A stretch of DNA of 64,000 nucleotides from an uncultured bacterium (GTDB lineage Bacteria > Bacillota > Clostridia > Oscillospirales > Oscillospiraceae). Numbering within the stretch: the first letter of the stretch is position 1; each line of letters starts with the position of its first letter. Location: assembly GCA_947383145.1 (NCBI GenBank), contig CANDCH010000008.1, positions 32,539-96,538 of the forward strand, written 5' to 3'. The notes beneath the pieces are model-generated. The model was given only the letters and a program-made list of their open reading frames with translations. It ran no database searches and had not been told where the DNA came from. Positions 24,983 through 33,895 of the stretch are shown here, piece after piece. A program made the position numbers and the translations under genes.

Positions 24983-26005
24983 TCAGGCCAACTCTTTGCC
25001 CATGAGCTCCACCAGCGGATTCAGCTTTCCCATGAGGTGGGCGAACTTCTCCGGCGTCAGGGACTGGGCCCCGTCGCACTTGGCGCAGGGGGGGTCGTTG
25101 TGGACCTCCACCATGAGGCCGTCCGCCCCCACCGCCACTGCGGCCATGGCCAGCGGCTCCACCATCCAGTACATCCCGGCGGCGTGGGAGGGGTCCACCA
25201 CGATGGGCAGGTGGCTCATCTTCCGGATGGCCGGGATGGCGGACAGGTCCAGGGTGTTGCGGGTGTAGGTCTCGAAGGTGCGCACCCCCCGCTCGCACAA
25301 AATCACGTTCTCGTTGCCCGCGGCCATGATATACTCCGCCGACATGATCCACTCCTCGTAGGTGTTGGACAGCCCCCGCTTGAGGAGCACCGGCTTGGAC
25401 AGCCTGCCCACTTCCTTGAGCAGGTCGAAGTTCTGCATGTTCCGGGCGCCGATCTGCACCAGGTCCACCTTTTCCTCGAACAGCTCGCAGTACCGGGGGG
25501 CCATGATCTCGGACACAATGGGCAGCCCGGTGTCCGCCTTGGCCTCCAGCAGCAGCTCCAGCCCGCCGGTGCCCATGCCCTGGAAGGAGTAGGGCGACGT
25601 GCGGGGCTTGAACGCGCCGCCGCGGAGCAGGGCGGCCCCCGCCGCCTTCACGTCCCGGGCCACGCCCACAATCTGTTCCTCGCTCTCCACCGAGCAGGGC
25701 CCGGCGATGACGGTGAATTTGTCCCCGCCCCCGATGGGCACCCCGGACACGTCGGCCACGGTGTCCTCCGGGTGGAACTTGCGGTTGGCCTTCTTGTAGG
25801 GCTCCTGCACCCGCATGACCCGCTCCACGTCGTCGTTCATGGACAGCTTGCCCATGTCGATGTGGGCGGTGTCCCCCACCAGGCCCAGGATGGAGCAGCC
25901 CACCCCGTTGGTGATCCCCGCCTTGACACCGTGCTCCCGCTCCAGCTGGGCCGCGAGGGCTTGGATTCTCTCCTGGCTGACGCCGGGCTTCATGACAATT
26001 ACCAT
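24983..26005 (-). CDS. aroF: DAHP synthase (3-deoxy-7-phosphoheptulonate synthase), type I-beta
   Basis: A 340-aa enzyme joining PEP and erythrose 4-phosphate in the first step of the shikimate pathway. Residues 1-70 form the ferredoxin-like (ACT-like) regulatory domain of I-beta enzymes (MVIVMKPGVSQERI). The barrel has IAGPCSVES, RGGAFKPRTSPYSFQG, IGARNMQNF, LLKRG and VDPSHAAG. This N-terminal domain is where Phe/Tyr or chorismate/prephenate feedback acts in relatives. ATG 26005 has AGGAG upstream; earlier in-frame ATGs lie in the leader. Expression is probably also set by the leader hairpin and small open frame upstream. Confidence 0.95.
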   Translation of the reverse strand: MVIVMKPGVSQERIQALAAQLEREHGVKAGITNGVGCSILGLVGDTAHIDMGKLSMNDDVERVMRVQEPYKKANRKFHPEDTVADVSGVPIGGGDKFTVIAGPCSVESEEQIVGVARDVKAAGAALLRGGAFKPRTSPYSFQGMGTGGLELLLEAKADTGLPIVSEIMAPRYCELFEEKVDLVQIGARNMQNFDLLKEVGRLSKPVLLKRGLSNTYEEWIMSAEYIMAAGNENVILCERGVRTFETYTRNTLDLSAIPAIRKMSHLPIVVDPSHAAGMYWMVEPLAMAAVAVGADGLMVEVHNDPPCAKCDGAQSLTPEKFAHLMGKLNPLVELMGKELA

Positions 26006-26020
26006 GGTAAAAACTCCTCT

Positions 26021-26063
26021 CAAATAAAAGAAAGCCCATGGTCCGCAGGAAATGCGGTCCATG
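26021..26063 (-). terminator. Attenuator-like terminator in the aroF leader
   Basis: An 11-bp stem with one mismatch (26037-26047 with 26053-26063, 5-nt loop) is followed on the minus strand by GGCTTTCTTTTATTT, about 16 nt before the aroF start region. Its 3' arm GACCATG can also pair (one wobble) with CGTGGTC inside the upstream leader frame, which would make an alternative fold. Position and tail suggest conditional termination. Confidence 0.6.
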
Positions 26064-26113
26064 AGCTTCCCCAAAAGGTACGGATTCAGGCGGGGCGGTC
26101 CCGCCGCCCCTGC

Positions 26114-26209
26114 TCACGCGCCGCGTTTGACCACGCCAAAACAGCCGGACAGGTTAAATCGAGTCCAGCGGCCGGTAAAGGTGAAGCTGCGGGCGGCGGT
26201 ACGGGTCAT
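26114..26209 (-). CDS. Candidate 31-aa leader peptide of aroF
   Basis: A short frame starting ATG 26209 reads MTRTAARSFTFTGRWTRF and ends at TGA 26114. It holds four Phe and one Trp in 31 residues, with Phe at 9, 11, 18 and 24. GAGG lies 8-9 nt upstream. It sits between a good promoter (26241-26269) and the terminator-like hairpin before aroF, the order expected for ribosome-mediated attenuation. It is too short to be judged by coding statistics, and the aromatic content is modest compared with E. coli PheL. Confidence 0.45.
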   Translation of the reverse strand: MTRTAARSFTFTGRWTRFNLSGCFGVVKRGA

Positions 26210-26240
26210 GAGCGTTACCTCGCTGATTTGGGTTGGAGAC

Positions 26241-26269
26241 ATTATATACTGTGGCGCGCTGAATTGCAA
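26241..26269 (-). promoter_or_regulatory. aroF promoter
   Basis: On the minus strand TTGCAA (26264-26269), a 17-nt spacer and a perfect TATAAT (26241-26246). Transcription would start near 26234, giving a leader of about 230 nt before aroF. Confidence 0.8.
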
Positions 26270-26324
26270 GGCTTTTTTTCAGGCGGGGCGGGAGCGGGAG
26301 AAAGAAAAATAGTTTCGGTTTTTC

Positions 26325-26353
26325 TTTACATTTTATCCCGCTGGGTATACAAT
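26325..26353 (+). promoter_or_regulatory. Promoter of the MBL-fold gene
   Basis: TTTACA (26325-26330), a 17-nt spacer and TACAAT (26348-26353), followed by A/T-rich DNA and GGAGGTG before ATG 26406. It is divergent from the aroF promoter. The rest of 26006-26405 is the aroF leader described above. Confidence 0.75.
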
Positions 26354-26405
26354 ACAATTAGCCATTTTATACAATTTATATTTCAGTCGTGGAGGTGCTT
26401 CCTGG

Positions 26406-28001
26406 ATGAAATTGACATTCTTCGGCGCGGCCAAGGCGGTTACCGGCAGCTGCCACTGTGTGGAGGTCAACGGCCGCAAGGTGCTGGTGGACTGCGGCTT
26501 GCAGCAGGGCAAGGACGAGCGGGACAACCGCGAGCTGGACTTTACCCCGTCGTACATCGACGATGTGGTGGTCACCCACGCCCACATCGACCACTCCGGC
26601 CGCATCCCCCTGTTGGTGAAGCAGGGCTTCGCGGGCAACATCTACTGCACCCGGCTGACGGCGGAGTTGCTGTCCATCATGCTGCGGGACTCCGCCCAGA
26701 TTCAGGAGAGCGACGCCGCCTATGAGAACCAGAAGGGCAGGCGGGCGGGCCGGGAGCCGGTGGAGCCGCTGTACACCCTGGTGGACGTGGAGAAGGCCCT
26801 GCGGCACATCGTCACCTGCGAGTACGGCCAGGAGCTGGACATCTCCGACGGCATCAAAGTCCGGTTTGTGGACGCGGGCCATTTGCTGGGCTCCGCCTGC
26901 GTGGAGATGTGGCTCACCGAGCAGGGCTTCACCAAGAAGATCGTGTTCTCCGGCGACATCGGCAACCGGAAGCAGCCCATCATCCGCTCCCCTCAGCCCA
27001 TCACCGAGGCGGATTACGTGGTGACGGAGAGCACCTACGGCGACCGGCTGCACAACGTGAAGGAAAAGCCCAACTATGCCGACGACCTGGCCCGGGTCAT
27101 TGAGGAGACCCTGTCCGAGGGGGGCAACCTGGTGATCCCCTCCTTCGCCGTGGGCCGCACCCAGGAGCTGCTGTACTTCATCCGGCAGATCAAGGAGCAG
27201 GGGCTGGTCCACTGCGACCCCGACTTCCAGGTATACGTGGACTCCCCCCTGGCGGGGGCGGCCACCGAGATTTTCTCCGGCGACCTCACCGGCTACCTGG
27301 ATGAGAACGAGGCCGAGCAGCTGCGGGGCGGGGCGCTGTTCCGCTTCCCCGGGCTGAACATCACCGAGAGCACCGACGAGTCCCGGGGGCTGAACCTGGA
27401 CCCCCGGCCCAAGGTGATTATCTCAGCCTCCGGCATGTGCGACGCGGGCCGCATCCGCCACCACCTGAAGCACAACCTGTGGCGGCCGGAGTGCACCATC
27501 CTCTTCGTGGGCTATCAGGCGGAGGGCTCCCTGGGCCGCCGCATCCTGGACGGGGCTCCCCGGGTGAAGCTGTTCGGGGAGGAGATCGCCGTGCGGGCGC
27601 GGATCGTCCGATTCCACGGCCTCAGCTCCCACGCGGACCGGGACGGGCTGGTGCGCTGGATCAACCGCTACTCCCCCAAGCCCCAGCAGGTGTTCGTGGT
27701 CCATGGCGACGCCCGCGCGGCGGAGAACTACACCCAGACCCTGACGGAGCTGGGCTTTGCCGCCCACGCGCCCAACTATGAGGAGGTCTACGACCTTCTG
27801 GAGAACCGGATGACTGCCCCGGGCATCGCGCTGGAGCCCAAGGAGCTCCACGTGGACGCCGGGTCCCCCGCCTACCGGCGGCTGGAGGACGTGGGCCGGA
27901 GGCTCATGGAGGTCATCGCCCACAACAAGGGCGGCTCCAACAAGGACCTGGGCAAGTTCGCCGACCAGCTCCGGGCGCTGATCAGCAAGTGGGACAGATA
28001 A
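26406..28001 (+). CDS. MBL-fold / beta-CASP metallo-hydrolase with RNA-specificity domain
   Basis: A 531-aa protein. The metallo-beta-lactamase motif is VTHAHIDHSGRIPLL (about residue 57), with further metal ligands in DAGHLLGSA and SGDIG, a beta-CASP domain in the middle (PSFAVGRTQELLYFI) and the C-terminal RMMBL motif HGLSSHADRDGLVRWI and FVVHGDARAAENY. Such proteins are CPSF73/YSH1-like nucleases acting on RNA. This is not RNase J by length and order, so the exact substrate is unknown. It is monocistronic and ends at a strong hairpin. Confidence 0.88.
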   Translation: MKLTFFGAAKAVTGSCHCVEVNGRKVLVDCGLQQGKDERDNRELDFTPSYIDDVVVTHAHIDHSGRIPLLVKQGFAGNIYCTRLTAELLSIMLRDSAQIQESDAAYENQKGRRAGREPVEPLYTLVDVEKALRHIVTCEYGQELDISDGIKVRFVDAGHLLGSACVEMWLTEQGFTKKIVFSGDIGNRKQPIIRSPQPITEADYVVTESTYGDRLHNVKEKPNYADDLARVIEETLSEGGNLVIPSFAVGRTQELLYFIRQIKEQGLVHCDPDFQVYVDSPLAGAATEIFSGDLTGYLDENEAEQLRGGALFRFPGLNITESTDESRGLNLDPRPKVIISASGMCDAGRIRHHLKHNLWRPECTILFVGYQAEGSLGRRILDGAPRVKLFGEEIAVRARIVRFHGLSSHADRDGLVRWINRYSPKPQQVFVVHGDARAAENYTQTLTELGFAAHAPNYEEVYDLLENRMTAPGIALEPKELHVDAGSPAYRRLEDVGRRLMEVIAHNKGGSNKDLGKFADQLRALISKWDR

Positions 28002-28017
28002 AAACCTGTATACAAGA

Positions 28018-28047
28018 AGCGGCCCCCCTCTTTCGAGGGGGGCCGCT
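28018..28047. terminator. Terminator between convergent MBL and nifJ genes
   Basis: A perfect 13-bp stem (28018-28030 with 28035-28047) and TTTC loop, between two convergent stop codons. The T-tail is weak on both sides, but its position and strength support termination. Confidence 0.8.
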
Positions 28048-28063
28048 GTTGTGCCGCGGTGGA

Positions 28064-31000
28064 TTACTTGTACAGCTCGATGAGCTTCTGGAGGTGCTCC
28101 CAGCGGGCCATGGCGGCGGCCTCGTTGGCCTTGAACAGCCCGGTGGCGCGCTCCGGGAAGGAGCGGGTCAGGGAGGAGTAGCGGGCCTCGTTGAGCAGGA
28201 ACTCCTGATAGCCGCCGGCGGGGGCCTTGGAGTCCAGGGTGAAGGGGTTCTTGCCCTCGGCCTTCAGGGCGGGGTTGTACCGGAACAGGTTCCAGTAGCC
28301 GCAGGCCACGGCCTTCTTCATCTCGCTCTGGCAGTTGGCCATGCCGCCCTTGATGGAGTGCATCTCGCAGGGGCTGTAGCCGATGACCAGGGACGGGCCG
28401 TGATAGGCCTCGGCCTCCCGGATGGCCTGGAGGGTCTGGTTGGGATTGGCGCCCATGGCCACCTGGGCCACGTACACATAGCCGTACTGCATGACGATCT
28501 CCGCCAGGGACTTCTTGCTGATGGTCTTGCCGGCGGCGGCAAACTGCGCCACCTGACCGATGTTGGAGGACTTGGACGCCTGTCCGCCGGTGTTGGAGTA
28601 CACCTCGGTGTCAAACACGAAGATGTTCACGTCCTCGCCGGAGGCCAGCACGTGGTCCAGGCCGCCGTAGCCGATGTCGTAGGCCCAGCCGTCGCCGCCG
28701 AAAATCCACACGGACTTCTTGCTCAGGTAGTCCTTTTCGGCCAGAATCTCCTGGATCAGCTTGCAGGCGTCGCAGTCGCAGAACTTCGCGCCGGAGTCCT
28801 TCAGCTCCTTGGCGTGGGCCTGGAACTGGGGCAGCTGCTCGCCAAAGACCTTGGCCGCGTCGGGGCTCCCGGTGAACGCCACGATCTCATCCACGGTCAT
28901 CAGGCCCTCCTCCAGGGCGGCGATATAGGCACGGGTGGCCTCGGCGTTGGCCTCGCCGTCGTCCATGGTGTCCAGCCACTTCTGGGCGGCCTCCTTCAGG
29001 GGGGCGTAGGTGTAGTCCACGGCCAGCAGGGCGCGGGTCTTGTCCGCCAGGGCGTTGCGGATGGCCTTCTGGCCCAGGTGGATGCCCAGACCGTGCTCGG
29101 CGTTGTCCTCAAACAGGGAGTTGGCCCAGGCCACGCCCTTGCCTTCCTTGTTGACGGTGTAGGGAGAGGTGGCCGCGGGACCGCCCCAGATGGAGGAGCA
29201 GCCGGTGGCGTTGGACACGTACATGCGGTCGCCGCACACCTGGGTGACCAGGCGGGCGTAAGCGGTCTCGGCACAGCCGGCGCAGGAGCCGGAGAACTCC
29301 AGCAGGGGCTGCTTGAACTGGCTGTCCTTGACGGAGGCGTTGCCCTGCATGTCCGCCTTGGGGGCTACCTTGGCCACCATATAGTCGAAAGCGGGCTGAC
29401 GGGCGGCTTCCTGCTCCAGGGGCACCATGGACAGGCTCTTGGTGGGGCAGATGCCCACACAGACGGAGCAGCCCATGCAGTCCATGGCGGACACGGCCAG
29501 GGAGTACTTGTACACGCCCTTGCCCTTGCCGGCCTTCACGTCCACGATCTGGGCGCACTCGGGGGCGTTCTTGGCCTCCTCCTCAGTGAGGGCGAAGGGA
29601 CGGATGGTGGCGTGGGGGCAGACATAGGAGCACATATTGCACTGCACGCAGGTGTCGGGGTTCCAGGCGGGCACGCTGACGGCCACGCCCCGCTTCTCAT
29701 AGGCGGCGGCGCCCTGCTGGAAGGTGCCGTCCACGTAGTTGGTGAAGGCGGACACGGGCAGGCTGTCGCCGTCCATGCGGTTGATGGGCTCCATCACGTC
29801 CTTCACCTGCTCCACCAGCTGGGCGCGGCCCTCCAGCTTCTCGCCGCCGGCCTTGTCCTCGGCGCTGGCCCAGGAGGCGGGCACCTCGAACTTCTTGAAC
29901 GCGGTGGCGCCCATGTCGATGGCCTTGTGGTTCATGTCCACGATGTCCTGGCCCTTCTTCAGGTAGGAGTGGGTGGCGGCGTCCTTCATATAGCCGATGG
30001 CCTCCTCCTCGGGCATGACCTTGGCCAGCTTGAAGAAGGCGGACTGGAGGATGGTGTTGGTGCGCTTGCCCATGCCGATCTCGATGGCCAGGTCGATGGC
30101 GTTGATGGTGTAGACCTGGATGTTGTGCTGGGCGATATAGCGCTTGGCCACGGCGGGCATGTGCTTATCCAGCTCCTCGTCGGACCACTGGCAGTTGATG
30201 AGGAAGGTGCCGCCGTCCTTCACGTCCCGGACCATGGGGAAGCCCTTGACAATGTAGGCGGGGACGTGGCAGGCCACGAAGTCGGCCTTGTTGATATAAT
30301 AGGGGGCGCGGATGGGCTGGTCGCCGAAGCGCAGGTGGCTGATGGTCACGCCGCCGGTCTTCTTGGAGTCGTACTGGAAGTACGCCTGAACATACTTGTC
30401 GGTGTGGTCGCCGATGATCTTGATGGAGTTCTTGTTGGCGCCCACGGTGCCGTCGCCGCCCAGACCCCAGAACTTGACCTCGATGGTGCCCTCGGCCGCG
30501 GTGTTGGGGGAGGGCTTCTCCTCCAGGGACATGTTGGTGACGTCGTCCACGATGCCGATGGTGAACTGGCGCTTGGGAGCGGCCTTGGTCAGCTCCTCAT
30601 AGACGGCGAACACGCTGGCGGGGGGAGTGTCCTTGGAGCCCAGGCCGTAGCGGCCGCCGATGACGGAGATGTCGTTCCGGCCCGCGTTGGCCAGGGCGGT
30701 GACCACGTCCAGGTACAGGGGCTCGCCCTGGGCGCCGGGCTCCTTGGTCCGGTCCAGCACGGCGATCTTCTTGCAGGTGGCGGGAATGGCGGAGAGCAGC
30801 TTGTCGGCGCGGAAGGGGCGGTACAGGCGGACCTTGATGAGGCCCACCTTCTCGCCGTGGGCGTTCAGGTAGTCGATGACCTCCTCGGCCACATCGCAGA
30901 TGGAGCCCATGGCGATGATGACCCGGTCGGCGTCGGGCGCGCCGTAGTAGTTGAACAGCTGGTAGTTGGTGCCCAGCTTGGCGTTGACCTTGCCCATGTA

Positions 31001-31735
31001 GTTCTCGACGATCTCGGGGATGTCGTCGTAGTACTTGTTGCAGGCCTCGCGGTGCTGGAAGAAGATGTCGCCGTTCTCGTGGGAGCCGCGCATCACGGGG
31101 CGCTCGGGGTTGAGGGCCCGGGCCCGGAAGTCCTCAATGGCCTTCCAGTCCACCATCTCGGCCAGGTCGTCGTAGTCCCAGATGGCCACCTTCTGAATCT
31201 CGTGGGAGGTGCGGAAGCCGTCGAAGAAGTTCAGGAAGGGCACGCGGCCCTCGATGGAGGCCAGGTGGGCCACGGCGGCCAGATCCATGACCTCCTGCAC
31301 GTTGCCCTCGGCCAACATGGCGAAGCCGGTCTGGCGGCAGGCCATGACGTCGGAGTGGTCGCCGAAGATGTTCAGCGCGTGGCTGGACACGGTACGGGCG
31401 GACACATGGAACACGCAGGGCAGCAGCTCGCCGGCGATCTTGTACATATTGGGGATCATCAGCAGCAGGCCCTGGGAGGCGGTGTAGGTGGTGGTCAGGG
31501 CGCCGGCGGCCAGGGAGCCGTGGACGGTGCCGGCGGCGCCGGCCTCGGACTGCATCTCAATGACCTTGACGGTCTGGCCGAAGATGTTCTTCCGACCGGC
31601 GGCGGCCCACTGGTCCACGTTGTCGGCCATGGGGCTGGACGGCGTGATGGGATAGATGCCGGCCACCTCGGTGAAGGCGTAGGACACGTGGGCGGCGGCG
31701 GTGTTGCCGTCCATTGTTTTGAACTTGCGTGCCAT
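28064..31735 (-). CDS. nifJ: Pyruvate:ferredoxin (flavodoxin) oxidoreductase
   Basis: A 1223-aa single-chain enzyme that oxidatively decarboxylates pyruvate to acetyl-CoA and CO2 and reduces ferredoxin, central to anaerobic carbon metabolism. Domains in order: N-terminal pyrimidine-binding domain (PITPSSPMADNVDQWAA), CoA-binding domain, a 2x[4Fe-4S] ferredoxin domain (CVQCNMCSYVCP and CMGCSVCVGICP), and the C-terminal TPP domain (GDGWAYDIGYGG, TEVYSNTGGQASKS) with extra cluster cysteines (GSCAGCAET). AAGGAGG precedes ATG 31735. Upstream in-frame codons lack homology. A promoter lies at 31804-31832. Confidence 0.97.
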   Translation of the reverse strand: MARKFKTMDGNTAAAHVSYAFTEVAGIYPITPSSPMADNVDQWAAAGRKNIFGQTVKVIEMQSEAGAAGTVHGSLAAGALTTTYTASQGLLLMIPNMYKIAGELLPCVFHVSARTVSSHALNIFGDHSDVMACRQTGFAMLAEGNVQEVMDLAAVAHLASIEGRVPFLNFFDGFRTSHEIQKVAIWDYDDLAEMVDWKAIEDFRARALNPERPVMRGSHENGDIFFQHREACNKYYDDIPEIVENYMGKVNAKLGTNYQLFNYYGAPDADRVIIAMGSICDVAEEVIDYLNAHGEKVGLIKVRLYRPFRADKLLSAIPATCKKIAVLDRTKEPGAQGEPLYLDVVTALANAGRNDISVIGGRYGLGSKDTPPASVFAVYEELTKAAPKRQFTIGIVDDVTNMSLEEKPSPNTAAEGTIEVKFWGLGGDGTVGANKNSIKIIGDHTDKYVQAYFQYDSKKTGGVTISHLRFGDQPIRAPYYINKADFVACHVPAYIVKGFPMVRDVKDGGTFLINCQWSDEELDKHMPAVAKRYIAQHNIQVYTINAIDLAIEIGMGKRTNTILQSAFFKLAKVMPEEEAIGYMKDAATHSYLKKGQDIVDMNHKAIDMGATAFKKFEVPASWASAEDKAGGEKLEGRAQLVEQVKDVMEPINRMDGDSLPVSAFTNYVDGTFQQGAAAYEKRGVAVSVPAWNPDTCVQCNMCSYVCPHATIRPFALTEEEAKNAPECAQIVDVKAGKGKGVYKYSLAVSAMDCMGCSVCVGICPTKSLSMVPLEQEAARQPAFDYMVAKVAPKADMQGNASVKDSQFKQPLLEFSGSCAGCAETAYARLVTQVCGDRMYVSNATGCSSIWGGPAATSPYTVNKEGKGVAWANSLFEDNAEHGLGIHLGQKAIRNALADKTRALLAVDYTYAPLKEAAQKWLDTMDDGEANAEATRAYIAALEEGLMTVDEIVAFTGSPDAAKVFGEQLPQFQAHAKELKDSGAKFCDCDACKLIQEILAEKDYLSKKSVWIFGGDGWAYDIGYGGLDHVLASGEDVNIFVFDTEVYSNTGGQASKSSNIGQVAQFAAAGKTISKKSLAEIVMQYGYVYVAQVAMGANPNQTLQAIREAEAYHGPSLVIGYSPCEMHSIKGGMANCQSEMKKAVACGYWNLFRYNPALKAEGKNPFTLDSKAPAGGYQEFLLNEARYSSLTRSFPERATGLFKANEAAAMARWEHLQKLIELYK

Positions 31736-31803
31736 AGGCGTTTTTCCTCCTTTTTCATATGAGAACGTTCCCTCATACGGTTTCGTTCCGTTTCGCGGTA
31801 AAT

Positions 31804-31832
31804 AGTCTATCATATCCTGGCCGGTTTTGCAA
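31804..31832 (-). promoter_or_regulatory. nifJ promoter
   Basis: On the minus strand TTGCAA (31827-31832), 17-nt spacer, TAGACT (31804-31809). A short inverted repeat, TATGAG-N8-CTCATA, lies in the untranslated leader near 31758-31777 and could be an operator or hairpin. Confidence 0.6.
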
Positions 31833-31913
31833 TTGGAAATGCTCAAATTTTCGGTAAACTTTCCGGGGAATCCGGCCTTCCAGCCCCTTCCATTTCCATG
31901 CGCCCGGCGGGTC

Positions 31914-31942
31914 TTGCGAAACGGGAAAAATCGTGGTAAAGT
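31914..31942 (+). promoter_or_regulatory. Promoter of the comM-type gene
   Basis: TTGCGA (31914-31919), 17-nt spacer, TAAAGT (31937-31942), then GAGGTG 7 nt before ATG 31976. Divergent from nifJ. Confidence 0.6.
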
Positions 31943-31975
31943 AGGAGAAAAGACGACGAAACGAGGTGTGTGCCC

Positions 31976-33499
31976 ATGGTTTGCAGCGTGACCTCCCTGG
32001 GGCTGCGCGGGGTGGCGGGCTATCCCGTCGCCGCCGAGTGCGCCCTGTCCGGGGGGCTGCCCGCCTTCGACGTGGTGGGCCTGCCCGACGCCGCCGTGAA
32101 GGAGGCCCGGGAGCGGGTGCGCTCCGCCGTCAAGTCCAGCGGCTTCGAGTTTCCCGTCTCCCGCATCACGGTGAATCTGGCCCCGGCGGACCAGCGCAAG
32201 GGAGGGACGGTGTACGACCTGCCCATTCTGGTGGGCATTTTGTGCGCCGGGGGCCAGATGTCCCTGAAAAACGAGGAGAATTCCGCTTTTCTGGGGGAGC
32301 TGTCCCTGGACGGGCGGCTCCGGCCGGTGTCCGGGGTGCTGCCCATGGCGCTGGCGGCGGAGCGGGCGGGGGTGCGCCGCCTGTTCGTCCCCGCCGACAA
32401 CGCCCCCGAGGCCACCCTGGCCCAGGGGCTGGAGGTGCTCCCCGTCCGCACGGTGGAGGAGCTGGCCCGCCACCTGTCCGGGGAGCGGCCCATCGCCCCG
32501 GCCCCGGCCTGGCAGGGCGGCCCGCCTCCGGTCCAGGGCCCCGACTTCTCCGAGGTGAAGGGGCAGGAGCAGGCCAAGCGGGCGCTGGAAATCGCCGCCG
32601 CCGGGGGGCACCACGTGCTCATGTCTGGCTCGCCGGGGTCCGGCAAGTCCATGATGGCCAAGCGCCTGCCCGGCATACTCCCGGACATGACCCGGGCGGA
32701 GGCCCTGGCCTGCACGGAAATCTACTCCGTCATGGGGCTGACAACCAGGGAGCGCCCCATGGTGCGCCGCAGGCCCTTCCGCTCCCCCCACCACACCATC
32801 TCCGCCGCCGGGATGACCGGGGGCGGGCCCGTCCCCCGGCCGGGGGAGATCTCCCTGGCCCATAACGGCGTGCTGTTTCTGGACGAGCTGCCCGAGTTCC
32901 ACGCCGACGTGCTGGAGGCGCTCCGCCAGCCCCTGGAGGACGGCCAGACCCAGATATCCCGGGTGTCCGGCTCGGTGACCTACCCCAGCCGGTTCATGCT
33001 GGTGTGCGCCATGAACCCCTGCAAATGCGGCTGGTACGGCCATCCCTCCGGGCGGTGCACCTGCACCCCCCAGGCGGTGCGGCGGTACTTGTCCCGGCTG
33101 TCAGGGCCCATGCTGGACCGCATCGACATCTGCGTGGACGTGCCCTCCCTGGACTATGAGGAGCTGTCCGGGGGCGGGGCCCCGGCGGAGGGCTCGGAGG
33201 CCATCCGGGCACGGGTCAACGCCGCCCGGGCCCTCCAGACCGCCCGGTACGGCCCGGAGGGCCCCGCCTGCAACGCCCAGATGGGCCCCAAGGAGCTGCG
33301 GGAATACTGTAAATTGGATGAGGCGTGCCGGCGGCTGATCCGGGGGGCCTACGACCGGCTGGGGCTGACGGCCCGGGGGTACGACCGCATCCTGCGGGTG
33401 GCCCGCACCATCGCCGACCTGGACGGGGCGGAGGCTATCGAGGCCCATCATCTTGCGGAAGCCCTGCAATACCGCCCGCCGGAGCACCTGCGGGCGTGA
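31976..33499 (+). CDS. comM: YifB/ComM-family Mg-chelatase-like AAA+ ATPase
   Basis: A 507-aa protein with the N-terminal ChlI-like domain (VVGLPDAAVKEARERVRSA, NLAPAD), the AAA+ core with Walker A SGSPGSGKSMMA at about residue 216 and Walker B GVLFLDELPEF, a Cys-containing segment (NPCKCGWYG...CTC) that is a family hallmark, and the C-terminal Mg_chelatase_C domain. ComM is a branch-migration helicase that aids integration of foreign DNA during transformation in some bacteria. ATG 31976 fits GAGGTG at 31963; a GTG 6 nt earlier is too close. Confidence 0.92.
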   Translation: MVCSVTSLGLRGVAGYPVAAECALSGGLPAFDVVGLPDAAVKEARERVRSAVKSSGFEFPVSRITVNLAPADQRKGGTVYDLPILVGILCAGGQMSLKNEENSAFLGELSLDGRLRPVSGVLPMALAAERAGVRRLFVPADNAPEATLAQGLEVLPVRTVEELARHLSGERPIAPAPAWQGGPPPVQGPDFSEVKGQEQAKRALEIAAAGGHHVLMSGSPGSGKSMMAKRLPGILPDMTRAEALACTEIYSVMGLTTRERPMVRRRPFRSPHHTISAAGMTGGGPVPRPGEISLAHNGVLFLDELPEFHADVLEALRQPLEDGQTQISRVSGSVTYPSRFMLVCAMNPCKCGWYGHPSGRCTCTPQAVRRYLSRLSGPMLDRIDICVDVPSLDYEELSGGGAPAEGSEAIRARVNAARALQTARYGPEGPACNAQMGPKELREYCKLDEACRRLIRGAYDRLGLTARGYDRILRVARTIADLDGAEAIEAHHLAEALQYRPPEHLRA

Positions 33500-33536
33500 C
33501 AGGCCCCGCGGAGCCGTCCCGGAGGGCCTTCCAGAC

Positions 33537-33571
33537 AAAAACACCCCCGTCCGGCGGACGGGGGTGTTTTT
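33537..33571. terminator. Bidirectional terminator between comM and secG
   Basis: A perfect 16-bp stem (33537-33552 with 33556-33571), GGC loop, AAAAA and TTTTT flanks. It ends comM on one strand and secG on the other. Confidence 0.95.
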
Positions 33572-33585
33572 AGCGGGCGTTGGGC

Positions 33586-33831
33586 TCAGGCGTTGGGCAG
33601 CAGGCACTGCACCAGGGTGAGGAGCATGAACGCGATGGCGATCCACTTGGTCATGCGGGCCAGGCGGGCGTCGGCGGACTTGGCCTTGTTCTTGGACAGG
33701 AAGGTGTCCGCGCCGCCGGCGATGGCGCCGGACAGGCCGGCGCTCTTGCCGGACTGGAGCATCACCACGGCGATGAGGGCCAGGGCCAGAATGAAGTAAA
33801 TGATGGACACGACGAGCTGAACGGTGGTCAT
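33586..33831 (-). CDS. secG: Preprotein translocase subunit SecG
   Basis: An 81-aa membrane protein with two helices (about residues 5-23 and 59-77) joined by the conserved cytoplasmic loop VVMLQSGKSAGLSGAIAGGADTF. It stimulates the SecYEA channel. ATG 33831 follows a GGA-containing leader (AAAGGATTTG). It has its own promoter and terminator. Confidence 0.93.
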   Translation of the reverse strand: MTTVQLVVSIIYFILALALIAVVMLQSGKSAGLSGAIAGGADTFLSKNKAKSADARLARMTKWIAIAFMLLTLVQCLLPNA

Positions 33832-33895
33832 TTGAACTCAAATCCTTTCGGTAATAGCATCGTATCAGCGGGCTTGGCCCGCGCAGGTATCAGAT

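Noticed and set aside
26021-26100. T-box riboswitch before aroF
   Set aside because: TGGACCGCA in the hairpin resembles part of the T-box sequence TGGNACCGCG, but the full motif and the specifier stem are absent and the leader is occupied by a small frame.
27989-31762. A 1257-codon open frame on the plus strand opposite nifJ
   Set aside because: Its composition (Gly, Leu, Val, His repeated in patterns) is what the reverse strand of a GC-rich, codon-biased gene gives. It lacks homology and a ribosome site, and nifJ on the other strand is certain.
31736-33043. In-frame upstream extension of nifJ across the divergent comM-type gene
   Set aside because: The extra codons have no homology, run opposite comM, and the clear AAGGAGG plus conserved MARKFKTMDG start marks 31735 as the true start.
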